A stretch of 64,000 nt of DNA from positions 1,054,001 to 1,118,000 of the forward strand of contig NZ_FMHY01000002.1 in the NCBI RefSeq assembly GCF_900090225.1, in the 5' to 3' direction. Both the position numbers and the translations under genes were made by a program. The notes under the pieces are model-generated. The model did not search any database. It was not told the origin of the DNA and saw only the letters and a program-made list of their open reading frames with translations. The stretch comes from Micromonospora eburnea (GTDB taxonomy: Bacteria; Actinomycetota; Actinomycetes; Mycobacteriales; Micromonosporaceae). Below are positions 16,301-24,997 of the stretch, one piece after another (position 1 is the stretch's first letter; every line of letters begins with the position of its first letter).

Positions 16301-18400
16301 CCGCTGCGTGATCACACGCAGCACGTCAGCCAGCTCGAGATTAGCGGGTGCGGTGCCGGTTGCGGTCTTGAGGCACTCATACGCGGCCGAGGTTTCCAGG
16401 ACCGCCTCGATCGGAACATCCGCCCACCGGGAGCCATGTGCGCGGGCGAGATCCTTGAAGCCCGAGATCAGGGACTCGAAGGTCTGCTCGGGCTGGCGTG
16501 CGGGGTCGACCAGGTGACCCTTACACGCGAGGGCGACGGCAGACAGCGCCCATCGCGGCACCCCGGCGGCGTTGAGCGTGCCGACAATCTGTTCGGAGCG
16601 AACGAGGCAGATGGCGGTCGCGTAGCGGCGTACTTCGTCGTGTGCGAACTGTGGCTGCCGGCGGTAGACGTTGTGGGGTGCCAGGAGGTGGTCGGCGCGT
16701 AGAGCATCGACCGCTGAGGATTCGAAGATGCTCGGGCCGACCATCCTGTCGGGACCAGCGAGTGTGGCTGCTGCGAGCGTGAGCAAGACTTCTTCCCGTG
16801 CCTGTGGTGACCCGTGGCCGGGGCGTCCGTCGCCGCGGACAACCTTGCTCCAAATGACCTGGAGGCAGTCCCATTCGCTCATTGGCCCATCGAGGGCGAC
16901 GCCGGTTCGCGCGAGCAGGTCGAGCACGACCAGGCGCCTGAGCAAGGAGGCGCCGGGCAGGTTTCGCAGCAGTCCGCGTAGCAAGGGGAACCGTTGCGCA
17001 ACTTTGGCGAGGTCGGTGTCGTCCAGGGGTGCGACGTGGAAGGTCTGAGCGGAACCTTGCCGTGCGATGGTCAACTGCTCGCGGACGAACTCTGCAGCAG
17101 GGTCGGCGGCGACTGCGACGATTCCCATTCCGGCCGTCGAGGCGGCGGTGACCAGATGGTGCAGCAGCCCGGCAGATCGTTCGTTCGCTGCGTCGGCGGC
17201 GTCGATGACGAGGACCCTGCGTGGCGCCGAGAGTTCGGCTATCACCTGGCCGAGCGGTGTACCGAGCAGGTGTTGGAGTTCGACGCTGGTGTTCGGCAGC
17301 TCGCGGAAGTTGACGACGACTGCTTCGAAGCCGCCGGGCTCGGCAGTCTCGAGTTCGGCGACGGTGGACAGGACCAGGGCACTCTTGCCGGTTCCCGAGG
17401 AACCGGTGACGACCAGCGCGCCGTGGTCGGAGGCGACGCGCCGCAGTTCGGCGGCAAGATTCGCGCGTCTTTCGGCGAACGGCAGCGCAAGTTCCGTCGC
17501 GCCATCGGTGCCGGCGCCGAGGCTGCCGCGTACGGCGCCGAACGCCATGATGCGATACTGGTGCAGGATGTTCCAGGCCTGCTTGGTGCGGGTGGCTGGG
17601 GCGTCGATGAGCAGGTGGGTGTCGGATCGCAGCAGGTTGAGGTCGACCACGGCCCCGAGAACGTCGTAATCGCCAGCTTTTACCTCGAGACGGTCACGCA
17701 GGCTGACGCCGTCGGCATCGTCGGCGGCAATGCCGTCCAAGGAGCTGGCCACAGCGGTCCAGTCGGACTCATCTGGGCTTTGTACCTTGAAACCGAGGAT
17801 GTGCAGCCGGGTGAGGAGAGCCCAGGTCCGCTCTCTCACCTCGGTGTCATCGGGCTCCTTCCCGAGGGGCATCGCGACCATCCGACGCAGGTGGAGGTAG
17901 CGGGCGCGTGTGGGTTGCGACCAACGGCCATCTGTCTCCAGGGCGGTGTGGAAGGTGTGGGCGTCGCCGTTCGCCCGGGCGAGGTCGCACAGCTTGGCAA
18001 CCTGTTCCCATTCGGGCTTCCACCCGGCGACCGCGACGGCGACGCGTCCGTCGGGGTGGGCGGCCACCTCGTCGAGCAGCGACCCGACCAGTTTGACGGT
18101 CTCTTCGTGACTGGGGACGAAGTTGGGCGTCGCCCGGCAAGCGACGGCGAGTTCGATGTCGTGATCGCCCGCAACGACGAGCAGGTCGTCGGCCGGATGT
18201 GCGGGCCCGGTCTGAAACGCGAGCGACCGGACTGGGAGCTCGCCCGTTTCTCTCCGGCGGCTGCCGGTGAGCATGCTCGCGAGGTAGGTGGCGGCCACGC
18301 GGCGGGCGAAGGAAACCCCTCCTCCGCCGGTGGAGTACGTGTTGACGCCAGTCCGCGTCGACGCCTCTGCGTCCGCGGGACCCTCATTCGAGCTACTCAT
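13385..18400 (-). CDS. Giant STAND-like ATPase, Avs-like architecture
   Basis: 1671 residues. The ATG at 18400 is chosen over GTG 18403 because GGAG (18409-18406) is 5 nt upstream. An N-terminal domain (~25-120) has FARRVAATYLASMLTG, PADDLLVVAG and IELAVACRA, a helix-strand-strand layout reminiscent of Cap4/DUF4297-type effector nucleases, but the usual Q/E-x-K is C-R. An ATPase domain has Walker A GSSGTGKS (333-340) and Walker B RVLVIDAAD (395-403). Then about 1100 residues of helical sequence follow. Size and order (effector, STAND NTPase, long sensor) resemble anti-phage Avs proteins; that role is inference. Single gene, TAA stop, 194 bp from the convergent nuclease gene, with no recognisable partner. 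Confidence 0.8.
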   Translation of the reverse strand: MSSSNEGPADAEASTRTGVNTYSTGGGGVSFARRVAATYLASMLTGSRRRETGELPVRSLAFQTGPAHPADDLLVVAGDHDIELAVACRATPNFVPSHEETVKLVGSLLDEVAAHPDGRVAVAVAGWKPEWEQVAKLCDLARANGDAHTFHTALETDGRWSQPTRARYLHLRRMVAMPLGKEPDDTEVRERTWALLTRLHILGFKVQSPDESDWTAVASSLDGIAADDADGVSLRDRLEVKAGDYDVLGAVVDLNLLRSDTHLLIDAPATRTKQAWNILHQYRIMAFGAVRGSLGAGTDGATELALPFAERRANLAAELRRVASDHGALVVTGSSGTGKSALVLSTVAELETAEPGGFEAVVVNFRELPNTSVELQHLLGTPLGQVIAELSAPRRVLVIDAADAANERSAGLLHHLVTAASTAGMGIVAVAADPAAEFVREQLTIARQGSAQTFHVAPLDDTDLAKVAQRFPLLRGLLRNLPGASLLRRLVVLDLLARTGVALDGPMSEWDCLQVIWSKVVRGDGRPGHGSPQAREEVLLTLAAATLAGPDRMVGPSIFESSAVDALRADHLLAPHNVYRRQPQFAHDEVRRYATAICLVRSEQIVGTLNAAGVPRWALSAVALACKGHLVDPARQPEQTFESLISGFKDLARAHGSRWADVPIEAVLETSAAYECLKTATGTAPANLELADVLRVITQRFTFNGAIDPSIGAPVARLLIDHDEPWNISTQAFEVLTSWLQALIVVGEPAGHALREALRIRLLTFWERFPPEESTDDDVLGWTTRARPRRQRKNLDYRVTDDEFVETLALLGPDINSDVEACLQTLAEDAPAYLAPAVDAPVSALSIARHDPELLARLMEAYYIDEDTDDRWGDHGEGIRDHQGRWKDFPPPFAAYWFGGFLQLLRNASLTTSIRVLNNVLNHAARVRVKITSQLNRGRGMSAPGEELDTTAETDDESLGVTLNLTGQPRRYVGDGQVWAWYRGTSSGPYPCMSALQAMERLAEQLLDSGAGPDVIIQRLLDGCENLAVPGMLYGLFARNIEKADNQLDRFLAEPSIWLLEFSRTINEHVGFRASPSDDLAHPERRRWTPQQVAVWLMTHAHEARRAELGGIGEQLVANGSRQGFRPDETMHWAANFDETRYRLTRDGDQLYLEVVPPPEVIAAQADIIAQQEQNHVVLRLQNRYWASARSGDGYEPPTAAEIADDLTAAQALLEAPQHHMRPHDAVAQVVRTAIEHAANGEPEALGDKGAFAVGVVMAVAATFLDSADLRDEGQYFDLGADRSAARALPALLTPALAPALTEANVAVADVTKVGLALAGKAPLETRLFLARGCDIVWASPCTDGECIHTTALAWVLETARRAEIGPWNVDTQCCARVTIEGDVTARLKELDGESIDIPVLDPAIRALGVAATTSHCVTNDAQQLLAGLLAVQRRAMVRHKEKGWNVDHRGTHALVAARALLQSYAADANPSPIIDHLDVLRHDAWLLMHALHGFAAAGAENAALARAAKEIWPGLLVHALTYAEGQPNVYRERTWGAWAAAALLPYPLSWTQGLYNELSGPPIDWVAPPSLTDLVNRWLPVGMGEARCLDALIRLVRKLPAAEQATRGLAWVAGLCIQDGRVTINRSTSSNEWLTAVRATAEEHDTLAQWQALIDALVVAGNSGLAAYST

Positions 18401-18403
18401 CAC

Positions 18404-19030
18404 ATCTCCAGCGTTGCGCTGCCGCGGCCGGTCACCGGACCGCGTCGCACCACTCTAGGGCTGCTGACCGACCGCACCGGTGACGCTCAGCCGGGTCGGC
18501 GACGCGCTCGACCTGCTCGACCCGGACGGACGACCTCAGATTGATAGCGCATCGAACATTTCCTACATTCAGCGAATAGAGGGCTAATCGGAAGATGTCA
18601 GCACGATCGCCCGAACCTGACCCGCTCGCTGAGTTGATGTGGCGAGATCAGGCAGCACTCGTTCCATACCCACCGAGCGCCTGACGACGTGCTGTTCTCC
18701 GTCGGCGTTCACCGCTTCACCGGCACCCCCCAGCCGCTGGAGAGCGGCAAGACATTCCAGGATCGGAGGCTTCGAACGCGCCGGCAACATCGCCGCACGC
18801 CTCCGCCATCGCGCAGGAATAACACCCTCCAAAACTGCCCCTACCCCTACCGCGCGGCCGTGACACCGACTTCGACCCTGCCCGAGACGAAACGGCACCG
18901 GTCATCCGCATGAGCTGAGGGGCTGGATCGGCAGTAGGTTGGCGACGGGCGAGCGGCTGACCCGCTGCTGTGGACGGCTCCCGACAGGCGAGTGAGGATA
19001 CCGGAACCAATTGGCTTTTATAGACGCTTG
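18404..19030. other. Gene-poor 630-bp stretch, no recognisable gene
   Basis: Short open frames exist on both strands (for example minus 18584-18898), but their translations are Arg/Pro/Ser-rich and match nothing I recognise. The 150 bp next to 18403 must hold the promoter of the STAND gene and are relatively AT-rich around 18540-18600. Toward 19,030 the sequence leads into the relic of an ECF sigma factor. The stretch looks like decayed DNA at the edge of an accessory region. Confidence 0.5.
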
Positions 19031-19033
19031 ACT

Positions 19034-19123
19034 ACGGTGAAAAGCCAGACCGCGCACGGCCTCGCCGCGATGCGCCGACTGCTCGGCAACCGGCAGTTGA
19101 TGGAGACGGGAGCGATGTCTTGA
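19034..19123 (+). pseudogene. C-terminal relic of an ECF sigma factor
   Basis: The last 29 codons before a TGA read TVKSQTAHGLAAMRRLLG and on to GAMS. This is the end of region 4.2 in SigE-type ECF sigma factors, where S-x-G-TVKSQ-x-x-RGL is typical. Upstream the frame continues only to a TAG near 18937 and bears no sigma-like sequence, so the rest of the gene is missing. The stop overlaps the start of the next gene (TTGA at 19120-19123), exactly as sigma/anti-sigma pairs are coupled. Confidence 0.6.
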
Positions 19124-20385
19124 CGCCAGATGAGAAGAAGTTCGCCGAACTACTGCGCGAACTCGACGACGGACCCGACCGCCCGGCCCGGGTGGACCTG
19201 GCCACCGCGATCCGCGAGGCACGCCGCCGCCGGCGTAACCGCCGTACGCTCACCGCCTCCGTCGCCGGGGTGGCGGCGCTCGCGATGGTGGCGGTGCCGC
19301 TGGCCGTACAGGCCGGTCGCCCGGCCGAGTCGGGGCTGGCGATGACGCCGGGGGCGTCGACCGGTGCCAACCCTCCGCCGTCGGCGGGGGGATCGGACAA
19401 CGCCAGCCGTCGGCCGACCCCCGCGGCACCGAGCACCTGCAAGGTCGAGTTGCTGCCCGTCCCGCACGGGTACCGCAAGAGTCTGGTCACCGGCGGCGAC
19501 TCGACCGGCCGGTACCTGCTCGGCCGGTCGTACCCGAACGACAGCGGGTCGCACCCGGTGATCATCTGGGACGGCGACCGGGCCAGCGAGGTGCAGATGC
19601 CCGGCAACGACCAGCGGTTGGCCGACATCAGTCCCTCCGGCGTCGCGGTCGGTGTGGCGTATGCCGGCGACCGGCCGCAGCCGTACGTGGTGCGGTCCGG
19701 CAAGGTCACCCGGCTGCGCGGAGTGACGGCGGGCGAGGCGACAGCGATCAGCGACGACGGCCGGATCGTCGGGGCCCGGCAGGTCGGCGAGCGGCAGCTG
19801 CCGGTGCTGTGGTCCGGGCCGGACGAGACGGCTGTCGACCTGCCGCTGCCCGGCCCGACGTGGGAGGGGATCGCCATCGGCGTCGACTCCGACGGCACGA
19901 TCGTCGGCAAGGTCCAGAACGGCGCGGGACGCGTGTTCCAGACGGCCGTCTGGCGGTCCGGCGGGAAACCCGAGCTGCTGCCGCTACCGCAGGTGACCGG
20001 CGGTACGGCGGACGGCGTCATACCCGCTTCCTTCCACGGCGGTTGGATCACCGGCAAGGCGTTCCGGGACAAGGGCAGCGAACGGCAGGTGTATGCGGTC
20101 CGCTACCACCTGGCCCGCGGCGAGTACGTGCCGATGCCGGCCGAGATCATGATGTACGCCGGAAACGGCGAGGGCTGGATGGTCGGCTCGATCGACCACA
20201 TCGACGTCGGACTCCTGACCGACGCGGGGCTCGTGCGGCTGCCGGACCTCGACGAGCGCACCGGCCGGTACGGCGCGATCGCGACGAGCGTGAGCGCTGG
20301 CGGGCGGGTGATCGGCGGCCAGCTCGACACGAAGCCGAACCTGCAGGACGTCGAGATGCGGGCGGTCCGCTGGCGCTGCCACTGA
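19120..20385 (+). CDS. Orphan anti-sigma-like single-pass membrane protein with extracellular repeat domain
   Basis: 421 residues from a TTG that overlaps the sigma relic's stop. An N-terminal cytoplasmic part (ELLRELDDGPDRPARVDLAT, then EARRRRRNR) is followed by one membrane segment at ~45-65 (AGVAALAMVAVPLAVQA). A Pro/Ser/Gly linker comes next, then an extracytoplasmic domain of repeated strand units with a pattern like ISDDGRIVGARQVG, VDSDGTIVGKVQNG and VSAGGRVIGGQLD. Such repeats resemble HAF-type or propeller-like blades. The position directly behind an ECF sigma end suggests the cognate anti-sigma or sensor. With its sigma factor deleted it is probably an orphan. Confidence 0.72.
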   Translation: MTPDEKKFAELLRELDDGPDRPARVDLATAIREARRRRRNRRTLTASVAGVAALAMVAVPLAVQAGRPAESGLAMTPGASTGANPPPSAGGSDNASRRPTPAAPSTCKVELLPVPHGYRKSLVTGGDSTGRYLLGRSYPNDSGSHPVIIWDGDRASEVQMPGNDQRLADISPSGVAVGVAYAGDRPQPYVVRSGKVTRLRGVTAGEATAISDDGRIVGARQVGERQLPVLWSGPDETAVDLPLPGPTWEGIAIGVDSDGTIVGKVQNGAGRVFQTAVWRSGGKPELLPLPQVTGGTADGVIPASFHGGWITGKAFRDKGSERQVYAVRYHLARGEYVPMPAEIMMYAGNGEGWMVGSIDHIDVGLLTDAGLVRLPDLDERTGRYGAIATSVSAGGRVIGGQLDTKPNLQDVEMRAVRWRCH

Positions 20386-20444
20386 CCAGCCCTCCGGCGT
20401 CCGGCCCGGAATGGCGCGTGCGGCAGTGATCGTCTCCGGGTGCG

Positions 20445-20484
20445 GCATGTGGTGGTCTCGGTGGGCTTGGAGACCACCACATGC
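20445..20484. terminator. 15-bp hairpin, first of a tandem bidirectional terminator
   Basis: GCATGTGGTGGTCTC (20445-20459) pairs exactly with GAGACCACCACATGC (20470-20484) over a 10-nt loop, between two convergent genes. Confidence 0.75.
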
Positions 20485-20510
20485 GCGACAGGGAGTGGAT
20501 CATCCACAGC

Positions 20511-20545
20511 GGCGGGTTGTGGCCGGTGATCGGCCACAACCCGCC
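20511..20545. terminator. 15-bp hairpin, second of the tandem
   Basis: GGCGGGTTGTGGCCG (20511-20525) pairs exactly with CGGCCACAACCCGCC (20531-20545) over a 5-nt loop, 19 bp from the stop of the convergent permease gene. A short GTGGATCATCCAC palindrome sits between the two hairpins (20494-20506). Confidence 0.78.
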
Positions 20546-20563
20546 AGTTCGCCGAGCGCCTGG

Positions 20564-21778
20564 TCAGGGCGTGGCGAGCGCCTCGGTCGGAGCGAGGCGG
20601 GCGGCCCGGATCGCCGGGTACAACCCGGCGAGGGCACCGATCAGCAGGGTCGCACCGACCCCGCCGCCCACCGCCCACGGCGGCACCACCGTCGGCCACG
20701 ACTGGGAAAGCGCGTAGCCCGCCGTCACCCCGCTGCCCAGCAGCACCCCGCCGAGCCCGCCGAGGGCGGACAGCAGCAGCGACTCGGCCAGGAACTGGGT
20801 GCGTACCTGGCCGCGGGTGGCGCCGAGCGAACGGCGCAGGCCGATCTCCGGGCGGCGTTCCAACACCGAGATGACCATCGTGTTCGCCACGCCGACGCCA
20901 CCGACCAGCAGGGCCACCGCGCCGAGCCCGAGCAGCAGCCCGGTGAACGCCGCGTCGGTGGCCTGCTTCGCGGCGAGCGCGTCGGAGGGCCGGGACACCT
21001 TCACCTCGTTCGGCGCCTCCGGGTTCGCCGTGGCGCCGAGCACCGCCCGGACCGCCTCGACCGCGGTGTCCGCCGTGCGGGCGTACACCGTGGTCGGATG
21101 CCCGTCGAAGCCGAGGTACGACGTCGCCGCGTCCCAGCCCACCAGCGCGGACAGGTCAAGCTCCGGAGCCAGCGGCGCGGAAGCCAGGATCCCCACCACG
21201 GTGAACCAGCGCCCGCCGAGCTGCACCTGCACGTCCGGCCCGGCGGCACCGATCCCGAGCCGTCGGGCCGCGGTGGCGCCGAGCACCACCGCCGGGTAGC
21301 GGGCGGTCGCAGCGTTCAGCCAGGTGCCGCTGACCACCTCCAGCCCCACGGTGTCCCGCAGCTCCAGGCTGGCCGCCCGGGCGGCGATCCCACCGCTCTC
21401 ACTACGGGAGATCAGATCCGACCGGTACACCCTCGAACCGGAGAGCAGCCCGGTGGCGGCAACGGTCCGCACCGGCCCGATCCGCCCGATCATCGCCACC
21501 GACTCGGTCGGCAGTTGGGCGTCGCCGCCGAAGAGCCCGCTGCCCGGAGCGACGGTGAGCAGGTTGGTGCCCAGCTCGGCGAGCGTGCGGTCCAGCTCCG
21601 CCCGCGACGACGCGGAGATCCCGACGACCGAGACCATGGCGGCGATCCCGATCGCGATGCCCAGCGCGGACAGCACGGCCCGCAGCGGCCGGGTCCGCAA
21701 CCCGACCCCGCCGACCCGCACGATGTCCCGCGGCCGCATCCGGGCCGGCACCAGCCGTACCGGCTTCCGCTCGGTCAT
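20564..21778 (-). CDS. MacB/FtsX-type ABC transporter permease
   Basis: 404 residues: one N-terminal membrane segment ([20 protein letters not shown]), a ~200-residue periplasm-side MacB-like core domain (including [17 protein letters not shown]), then three C-terminal membrane segments. [20 protein letters not shown] is the conserved cytoplasmic loop that contacts the ATPase. It starts with an ATGA overlap on the ATPase gene. It should act with the ATPase and the HlyD-like protein as a mechanotransmission-type exporter. Confidence 0.9.
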   Translation of the reverse strand: MTERKPVRLVPARMRPRDIVRVGGVGLRTRPLRAVLSALGIAIGIAAMVSVVGISASSRAELDRTLAELGTNLLTVAPGSGLFGGDAQLPTESVAMIGRIGPVRTVAATGLLSGSRVYRSDLISRSESGGIAARAASLELRDTVGLEVVSGTWLNAATARYPAVVLGATAARRLGIGAAGPDVQVQLGGRWFTVVGILASAPLAPELDLSALVGWDAATSYLGFDGHPTTVYARTADTAVEAVRAVLGATANPEAPNEVKVSRPSDALAAKQATDAAFTGLLLGLGAVALLVGGVGVANTMVISVLERRPEIGLRRSLGATRGQVRTQFLAESLLLSALGGLGGVLLGSGVTAGYALSQSWPTVVPPWAVGGGVGATLLIGALAGLYPAIRAARLAPTEALATP

Positions 21779-22470
21779 GCCGGCACCCCCAGGGAGCGCT
21801 GGTCGGCCACGATCCGGCCGTCCCGCATCTGCACCCGCCGGGGCAGCTCGGCCGCGATCTCCAGGTCGTGGGTGATCACCACGATGGTGGTCCCGGCCTC
21901 GTGCAGCTCGTGCAACAACGCCAGCACCCCGGCACCGGACGCGGAGTCCAGGTTGCCGGTCGGCTCGTCGGCCAGCAGCAGCGCGGGCGCACCCACCACC
22001 GCGCGGGCGATCGCCACCCGCTGCCGCTCGCCGCCGGACAGCTCGTGCGGCCGGTGGTCGAGGCGGTGCCCCAGGCCGACCCGGACCAGCGTGGCCTCCG
22101 CGCGCCGCCGCCGCTCCCGCAGGGGTACGCCCGAATAGAGCAGCCCGTCGGCCACGTTGTCCCGCACCGGCACGTTCGCGGCCAGGTGGAACTGCTGGAA
22201 GACGAAGCCGATCCGGGACGACCGGAGCGCGGAGAGCTGACGGTCACCGAGCCCCGCCACGTCGTACCCGTCGATGCGTACCCGGCCGGAGGAGGGGCGG
22301 TCCAGGGTGCCGATCAGGTGCAGCATGGTCGACTTGCCCGACCCGGAAGGGCCGACGATGGCGACCAGCTCGCCGTATCGGATGGTCAGCGAGACCCCGT
22401 CGACGGCTCGTACCCCGCCCGGGTAGACCTTGCTCACCTCGGCCAGCTCGACAACCGCGTCGGCGGTCAC
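21775..22470 (-). CDS. ABC transporter ATP-binding protein, MacB/LolD type
   Basis: 231 residues with Walker [11 protein letters not shown]-loop FVFQQFHL, signature LSGGERQR, Walker B ALLLADEP and H-loop VITHD, all in order. GNLDSASG after Walker B is typical of the MacB/LolD group. Overlaps both neighbours by 4 nt, so one transcript makes adaptor, ATPase and permease. Confidence 0.92.
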   Translation of the reverse strand: MTADAVVELAEVSKVYPGGVRAVDGVSLTIRYGELVAIVGPSGSGKSTMLHLIGTLDRPSSGRVRIDGYDVAGLGDRQLSALRSSRIGFVFQQFHLAANVPVRDNVADGLLYSGVPLRERRRRAEATLVRVGLGHRLDHRPHELSGGERQRVAIARAVVGAPALLLADEPTGNLDSASGAGVLALLHELHEAGTTIVVITHDLEIAAELPRRVQMRDGRIVADQRSLGVPA

Positions 22471-23657
22471 GTCGGCATCCCCACCGTCGCTCCCTCGGCC
22501 AGCTCGGCACCGGAGACCTCCACCCGGCCGGACGCGAACAGCCCGGTCTCGACGGCGACGATCCGGGTGGCGGAACCCTCGACCAGTTGTACGCCGTACC
22601 CGCCCTCGGCCAGCGCCAGCAGCGCCGCGACCGGCACGGTGAGCACGTCCCGGCGCTCGGCGGCGGTGAACGCCACCTTGGCCGAGGCCTGCTCGAAGCC
22701 CGTCAGGGCCTTCGGGTCGGCCACCGTCACGGTGACCTCGATCTTGGTCTCGGGGTCGCTGGCGCCGCCCGCCCCGCTGCTGCCGGCCTCGATGACCGTC
22801 TCGGTGTTGGTGATCGTCCCGGTGACGTCCTTGCCGTTGGGCAGCGAGACGTTCACCTTGGCGCCCCGCTTCGCCAGCCGCTCGTCGTCGACGGCGAGGG
22901 AGACCGTCACCACCCGGGCGGTGCCCGTGTAGGTGAGCACCGCCTGGCCGGGCTGCGCCGGGTCGCCGACGTCCGCCTTGTGGCTGTCCACCCGGACCGC
23001 CCCGTCGGCGTAGACCACCTGGCCCAGCTCGACCCGGCCGGTCTCGGGTAGACCCAGGTCCTCCTGCCAGCGCCGTACCGCGTCCGCGGTGGCCGAGGTG
23101 TACTCGTCGTCGGCGGTGAACCCGGTGTAGCCCAGCGCCTTCAGGTTCTTCTCGAACTGCCGTACGTCGGCGCCGGACATGCCGGGCCCCAGCGTCCGGT
23201 ACGCCGGCAGCGAGCCGTACAGCAGCACCACCTTGGCGTTGTCGACCGCGAACAGCGGCTTGCCCCGGGTCACCTGGCTGCCGGTGGCGGCCAGCGAGGT
23301 GAGGGTGCCGGCGGTGCGCAGCGTCGCGCTGCGCGTGGCGCCGTAGCCGAGTTCCCCGTCGAAGCTCTCCGAGTCGACCAGGGTCTGCCGGGTGACCTGG
23401 GCGGTCGCCGGCGGCAGCCCGCCGTTGGCCGCCGTACCCCCGGTGCGCCCGTCGGCCCCGACCGCGACCGCGGCCCCCGCGGCGGCGGCGACCACCACCG
23501 CGGAGACGATCACCAACGGGGTACGCGCACGGCGACGTCGCTTCCGCCCGCCGCCCGCCGGTGCGGCTCCGGCCGGCGCGGTCGCGTCGACACTCAGCGA
23601 TCCCACCTCCACTCGCGACTGCGGGTCTCGCAGATCCGGCTCGCTCGTCGTGCTCAC
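22467..23657 (-). CDS. HlyD/efflux-adaptor-like membrane protein with peptidoglycan-binding domain
   Basis: 396 residues from a GTG overlapping the lipoprotein stop (GTGA at 23657-23654). A basic cytoplasmic start ([12 protein letters not shown]) is followed by one membrane segment ([20 protein letters not shown]), a lipoyl-like segment ([20 protein letters not shown]) and a PG_binding_1 domain ([19 protein letters not shown]). The rest is beta-rich adaptor sequence ending in [10 protein letters not shown] and VVAVETG-like strands. It probably bridges the exporter to the cell wall. Confidence 0.85.
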   Translation of the reverse strand: MSTTSEPDLRDPQSRVEVGSLSVDATAPAGAAPAGGGRKRRRRARTPLVIVSAVVVAAAAGAAVAVGADGRTGGTAANGGLPPATAQVTRQTLVDSESFDGELGYGATRSATLRTAGTLTSLAATGSQVTRGKPLFAVDNAKVVLLYGSLPAYRTLGPGMSGADVRQFEKNLKALGYTGFTADDEYTSATADAVRRWQEDLGLPETGRVELGQVVYADGAVRVDSHKADVGDPAQPGQAVLTYTGTARVVTVSLAVDDERLAKRGAKVNVSLPNGKDVTGTITNTETVIEAGSSGAGGASDPETKIEVTVTVADPKALTGFEQASAKVAFTAAERRDVLTVPVAALLALAEGGYGVQLVEGSATRIVAVETGLFASGRVEVSGAELAEGATVGMPT

Positions 23658-24208
23658 TGGGTCCTCTTCATGATCATCGGTGCGCCGCCGTCCTTCCGGC
23701 ACTTCTCCATCGCGGCCTGCACCGACGGGCTCTCCGGGTCGAAGCCGGCGTCGCCGGTGAGTTCGAGGGCGCCGTCCGGGCCCGGGTCCGGGAAGTTCGG
23801 CACCCCGTTCTCCCGCATGCACTTGGCGAGCTGGCGCACCATCTCCACCTGCTCCGGGTCGAGCTTGACCGGCTTGCCCCCGTTGGGCATCAGGCTGCGG
23901 CACTTCTCCATGGCCGCCTGCGCCTTCTCCCGGTCCTGTCCGGCCGGGATCTTGACGCGGAATTTGCCGCCCTCGCCGGGCTCCGGATCCGGGAAGTCGG
24001 GCATCCCGTTCTCCCGCATGCACTTGGCGAACTCGCGCTGCCGGTCCTCGTCGCTGACCTGCGCCACGGTGGCGCTGGGCGAGGCGGCGGCACCGCCACC
24101 GGCCGTGGCCACCTGCTCCCCGTCCTGGTCGGTACCCGCGCAGCCGGTGACCGCGAGCCCGAGCAGCATCGGCAGGACGAGCAGTGATCTCGACGCCCGT
24201 AGGCGCAT
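23654..24208 (-). CDS. Lipoprotein with duplicated KCMRENG motif
   Basis: 184 residues. A signal peptide ends in the lipobox LAVTGC, so Cys24 or so would be lipidated outside the membrane. Two similar halves follow: [20 protein letters not shown] with [11 protein letters not shown], and [20 protein letters not shown] with [11 protein letters not shown]. Each has two cysteines that could pair. Such short lipoproteins often accompany the HlyD/MacB set in actinobacteria; function unknown. The ATG at 24208 follows a ribosome site (GGAAGGAG). First gene of a four-gene minus-strand operon. Confidence 0.85.
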   Translation of the reverse strand: MRLRASRSLLVLPMLLGLAVTGCAGTDQDGEQVATAGGGAAASPSATVAQVSDEDRQREFAKCMRENGMPDFPDPEPGEGGKFRVKIPAGQDREKAQAAMEKCRSLMPNGGKPVKLDPEQVEMVRQLAKCMRENGVPNFPDPGPDGALELTGDAGFDPESPSVQAAMEKCRKDGGAPMIMKRTQ

Positions 24209-24286
24209 GGCACAACTCCTTCCTCTCCGGCCGGCGCGGATCGCCGGCCGACAGGGACGAGTCGACCGCAACGGCGGTATCCGGGG

Positions 24287-24317
24287 CGTAACCGTCGGCG
24301 TTAACGGCGGCGTTACC
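24287..24317. promoter_or_regulatory. Three direct repeats at 12-bp spacing, likely response-regulator site
   Basis: CGTAACC (24287), CGTTAAC (24299) and CGTTACC (24311) start exactly 12 bp apart. They lie in the 132-bp gap between the lipoprotein operon and the two-component genes. Direct repeats of near helical spacing are typical for OmpR-family regulators, so the neighbouring response regulator may control both transcripts here. Confidence 0.45.
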
Positions 24318-24340
24318 CGAGGCGGGGGCACCATGGGACG

Positions 24341-24997
24341 GTGCGAGTGCTTGTGGTCGAGGACGAGACGCTGCTGGCCGACTCCATCGCCGAGTGGCTG
24401 CGCCGGGAGTCGTTCGCGGTGGACGTCGCGTACGACGGTGACGCCGCGCTGGAACGGCTGGGCGTCACCGACTACGACGTCGTGGTGCTCGACCGGGACC
24501 TGCCGGTGGTGCACGGCGACGACGTCTGCCGGGCGGTGGTGGACAGCGGCGGCGAGACGCGGGTGCTGATGCTGACCGCCGCCGCCGCGGTACGCGACCG
24601 GGTGGCCGGCCTGGCCCTGGGCGCCGACGACTACCTGGTCAAACCGTTCGCGCTGGTCGAACTGTCGGCCCGGGTGCACGCGCTGGGCCGGCGGGCCCGG
24701 CCGGCCGTCCCGCCGAAGCTGAGCCGGGCCGGCATCGTGGTCGACCCGGCCCGGCGGGAGGTCCACCGCGACGGCCGGTACGTCGCGCTGTCCCGCAAGG
24801 AGTTCGCGGTGCTGGCGGAACTGGTACGCGCGGGCGGGGCGGTGGTCTCCGCCGAGGAGCTGCTGGAGCGGGCCTGGGACGAGCACATCGACCCGTTCAC
24901 CAACGTGGTACGGGTGACCGTGATGAAGCTGCGCCGCAAACTCGGCGACCCGCAGGTGGTCGAGACGGTGCCCGGAGTGGGGTATCAGATCCGGTGA
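24341..24997 (+). CDS. OmpR/PhoB-family response regulator
   Basis: 218 residues from GTG. The receiver domain has acidic pair Glu7-Asp8, phospho-acceptor Asp51 (VVVLDRDLP) and KPF with the conserved Lys near 101. The C-terminal winged helix ends with NVVRVTVMKLRRKLGDPQ and the hairpin VPGVGYQIR. It overlaps the kinase gene by GTGA. It likely controls the divergent exporter operon through the repeats at 24287. Confidence 0.92.
   Translation: MRVLVVEDETLLADSIAEWLRRESFAVDVAYDGDAALERLGVTDYDVVVLDRDLPVVHGDDVCRAVVDSGGETRVLMLTAAAAVRDRVAGLALGADDYLVKPFALVELSARVHALGRRARPAVPPKLSRAGIVVDPARREVHRDGRYVALSRKEFAVLAELVRAGGAVVSAEELLERAWDEHIDPFTNVVRVTVMKLRRKLGDPQVVETVPGVGYQIR

Noticed and set aside
16994..18544. 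516-residue plus-strand frame opposite the STAND ATPase
   Set aside because: No domain is visible and it mirrors the codon pattern of the intact minus-strand gene.
18584..18898. 104-residue minus-strand frame in the gene-poor stretch
   Set aside because: The first 40 residues are Arg/Gly/Ala noise and there is no good ribosome site; not enough support for a gene.
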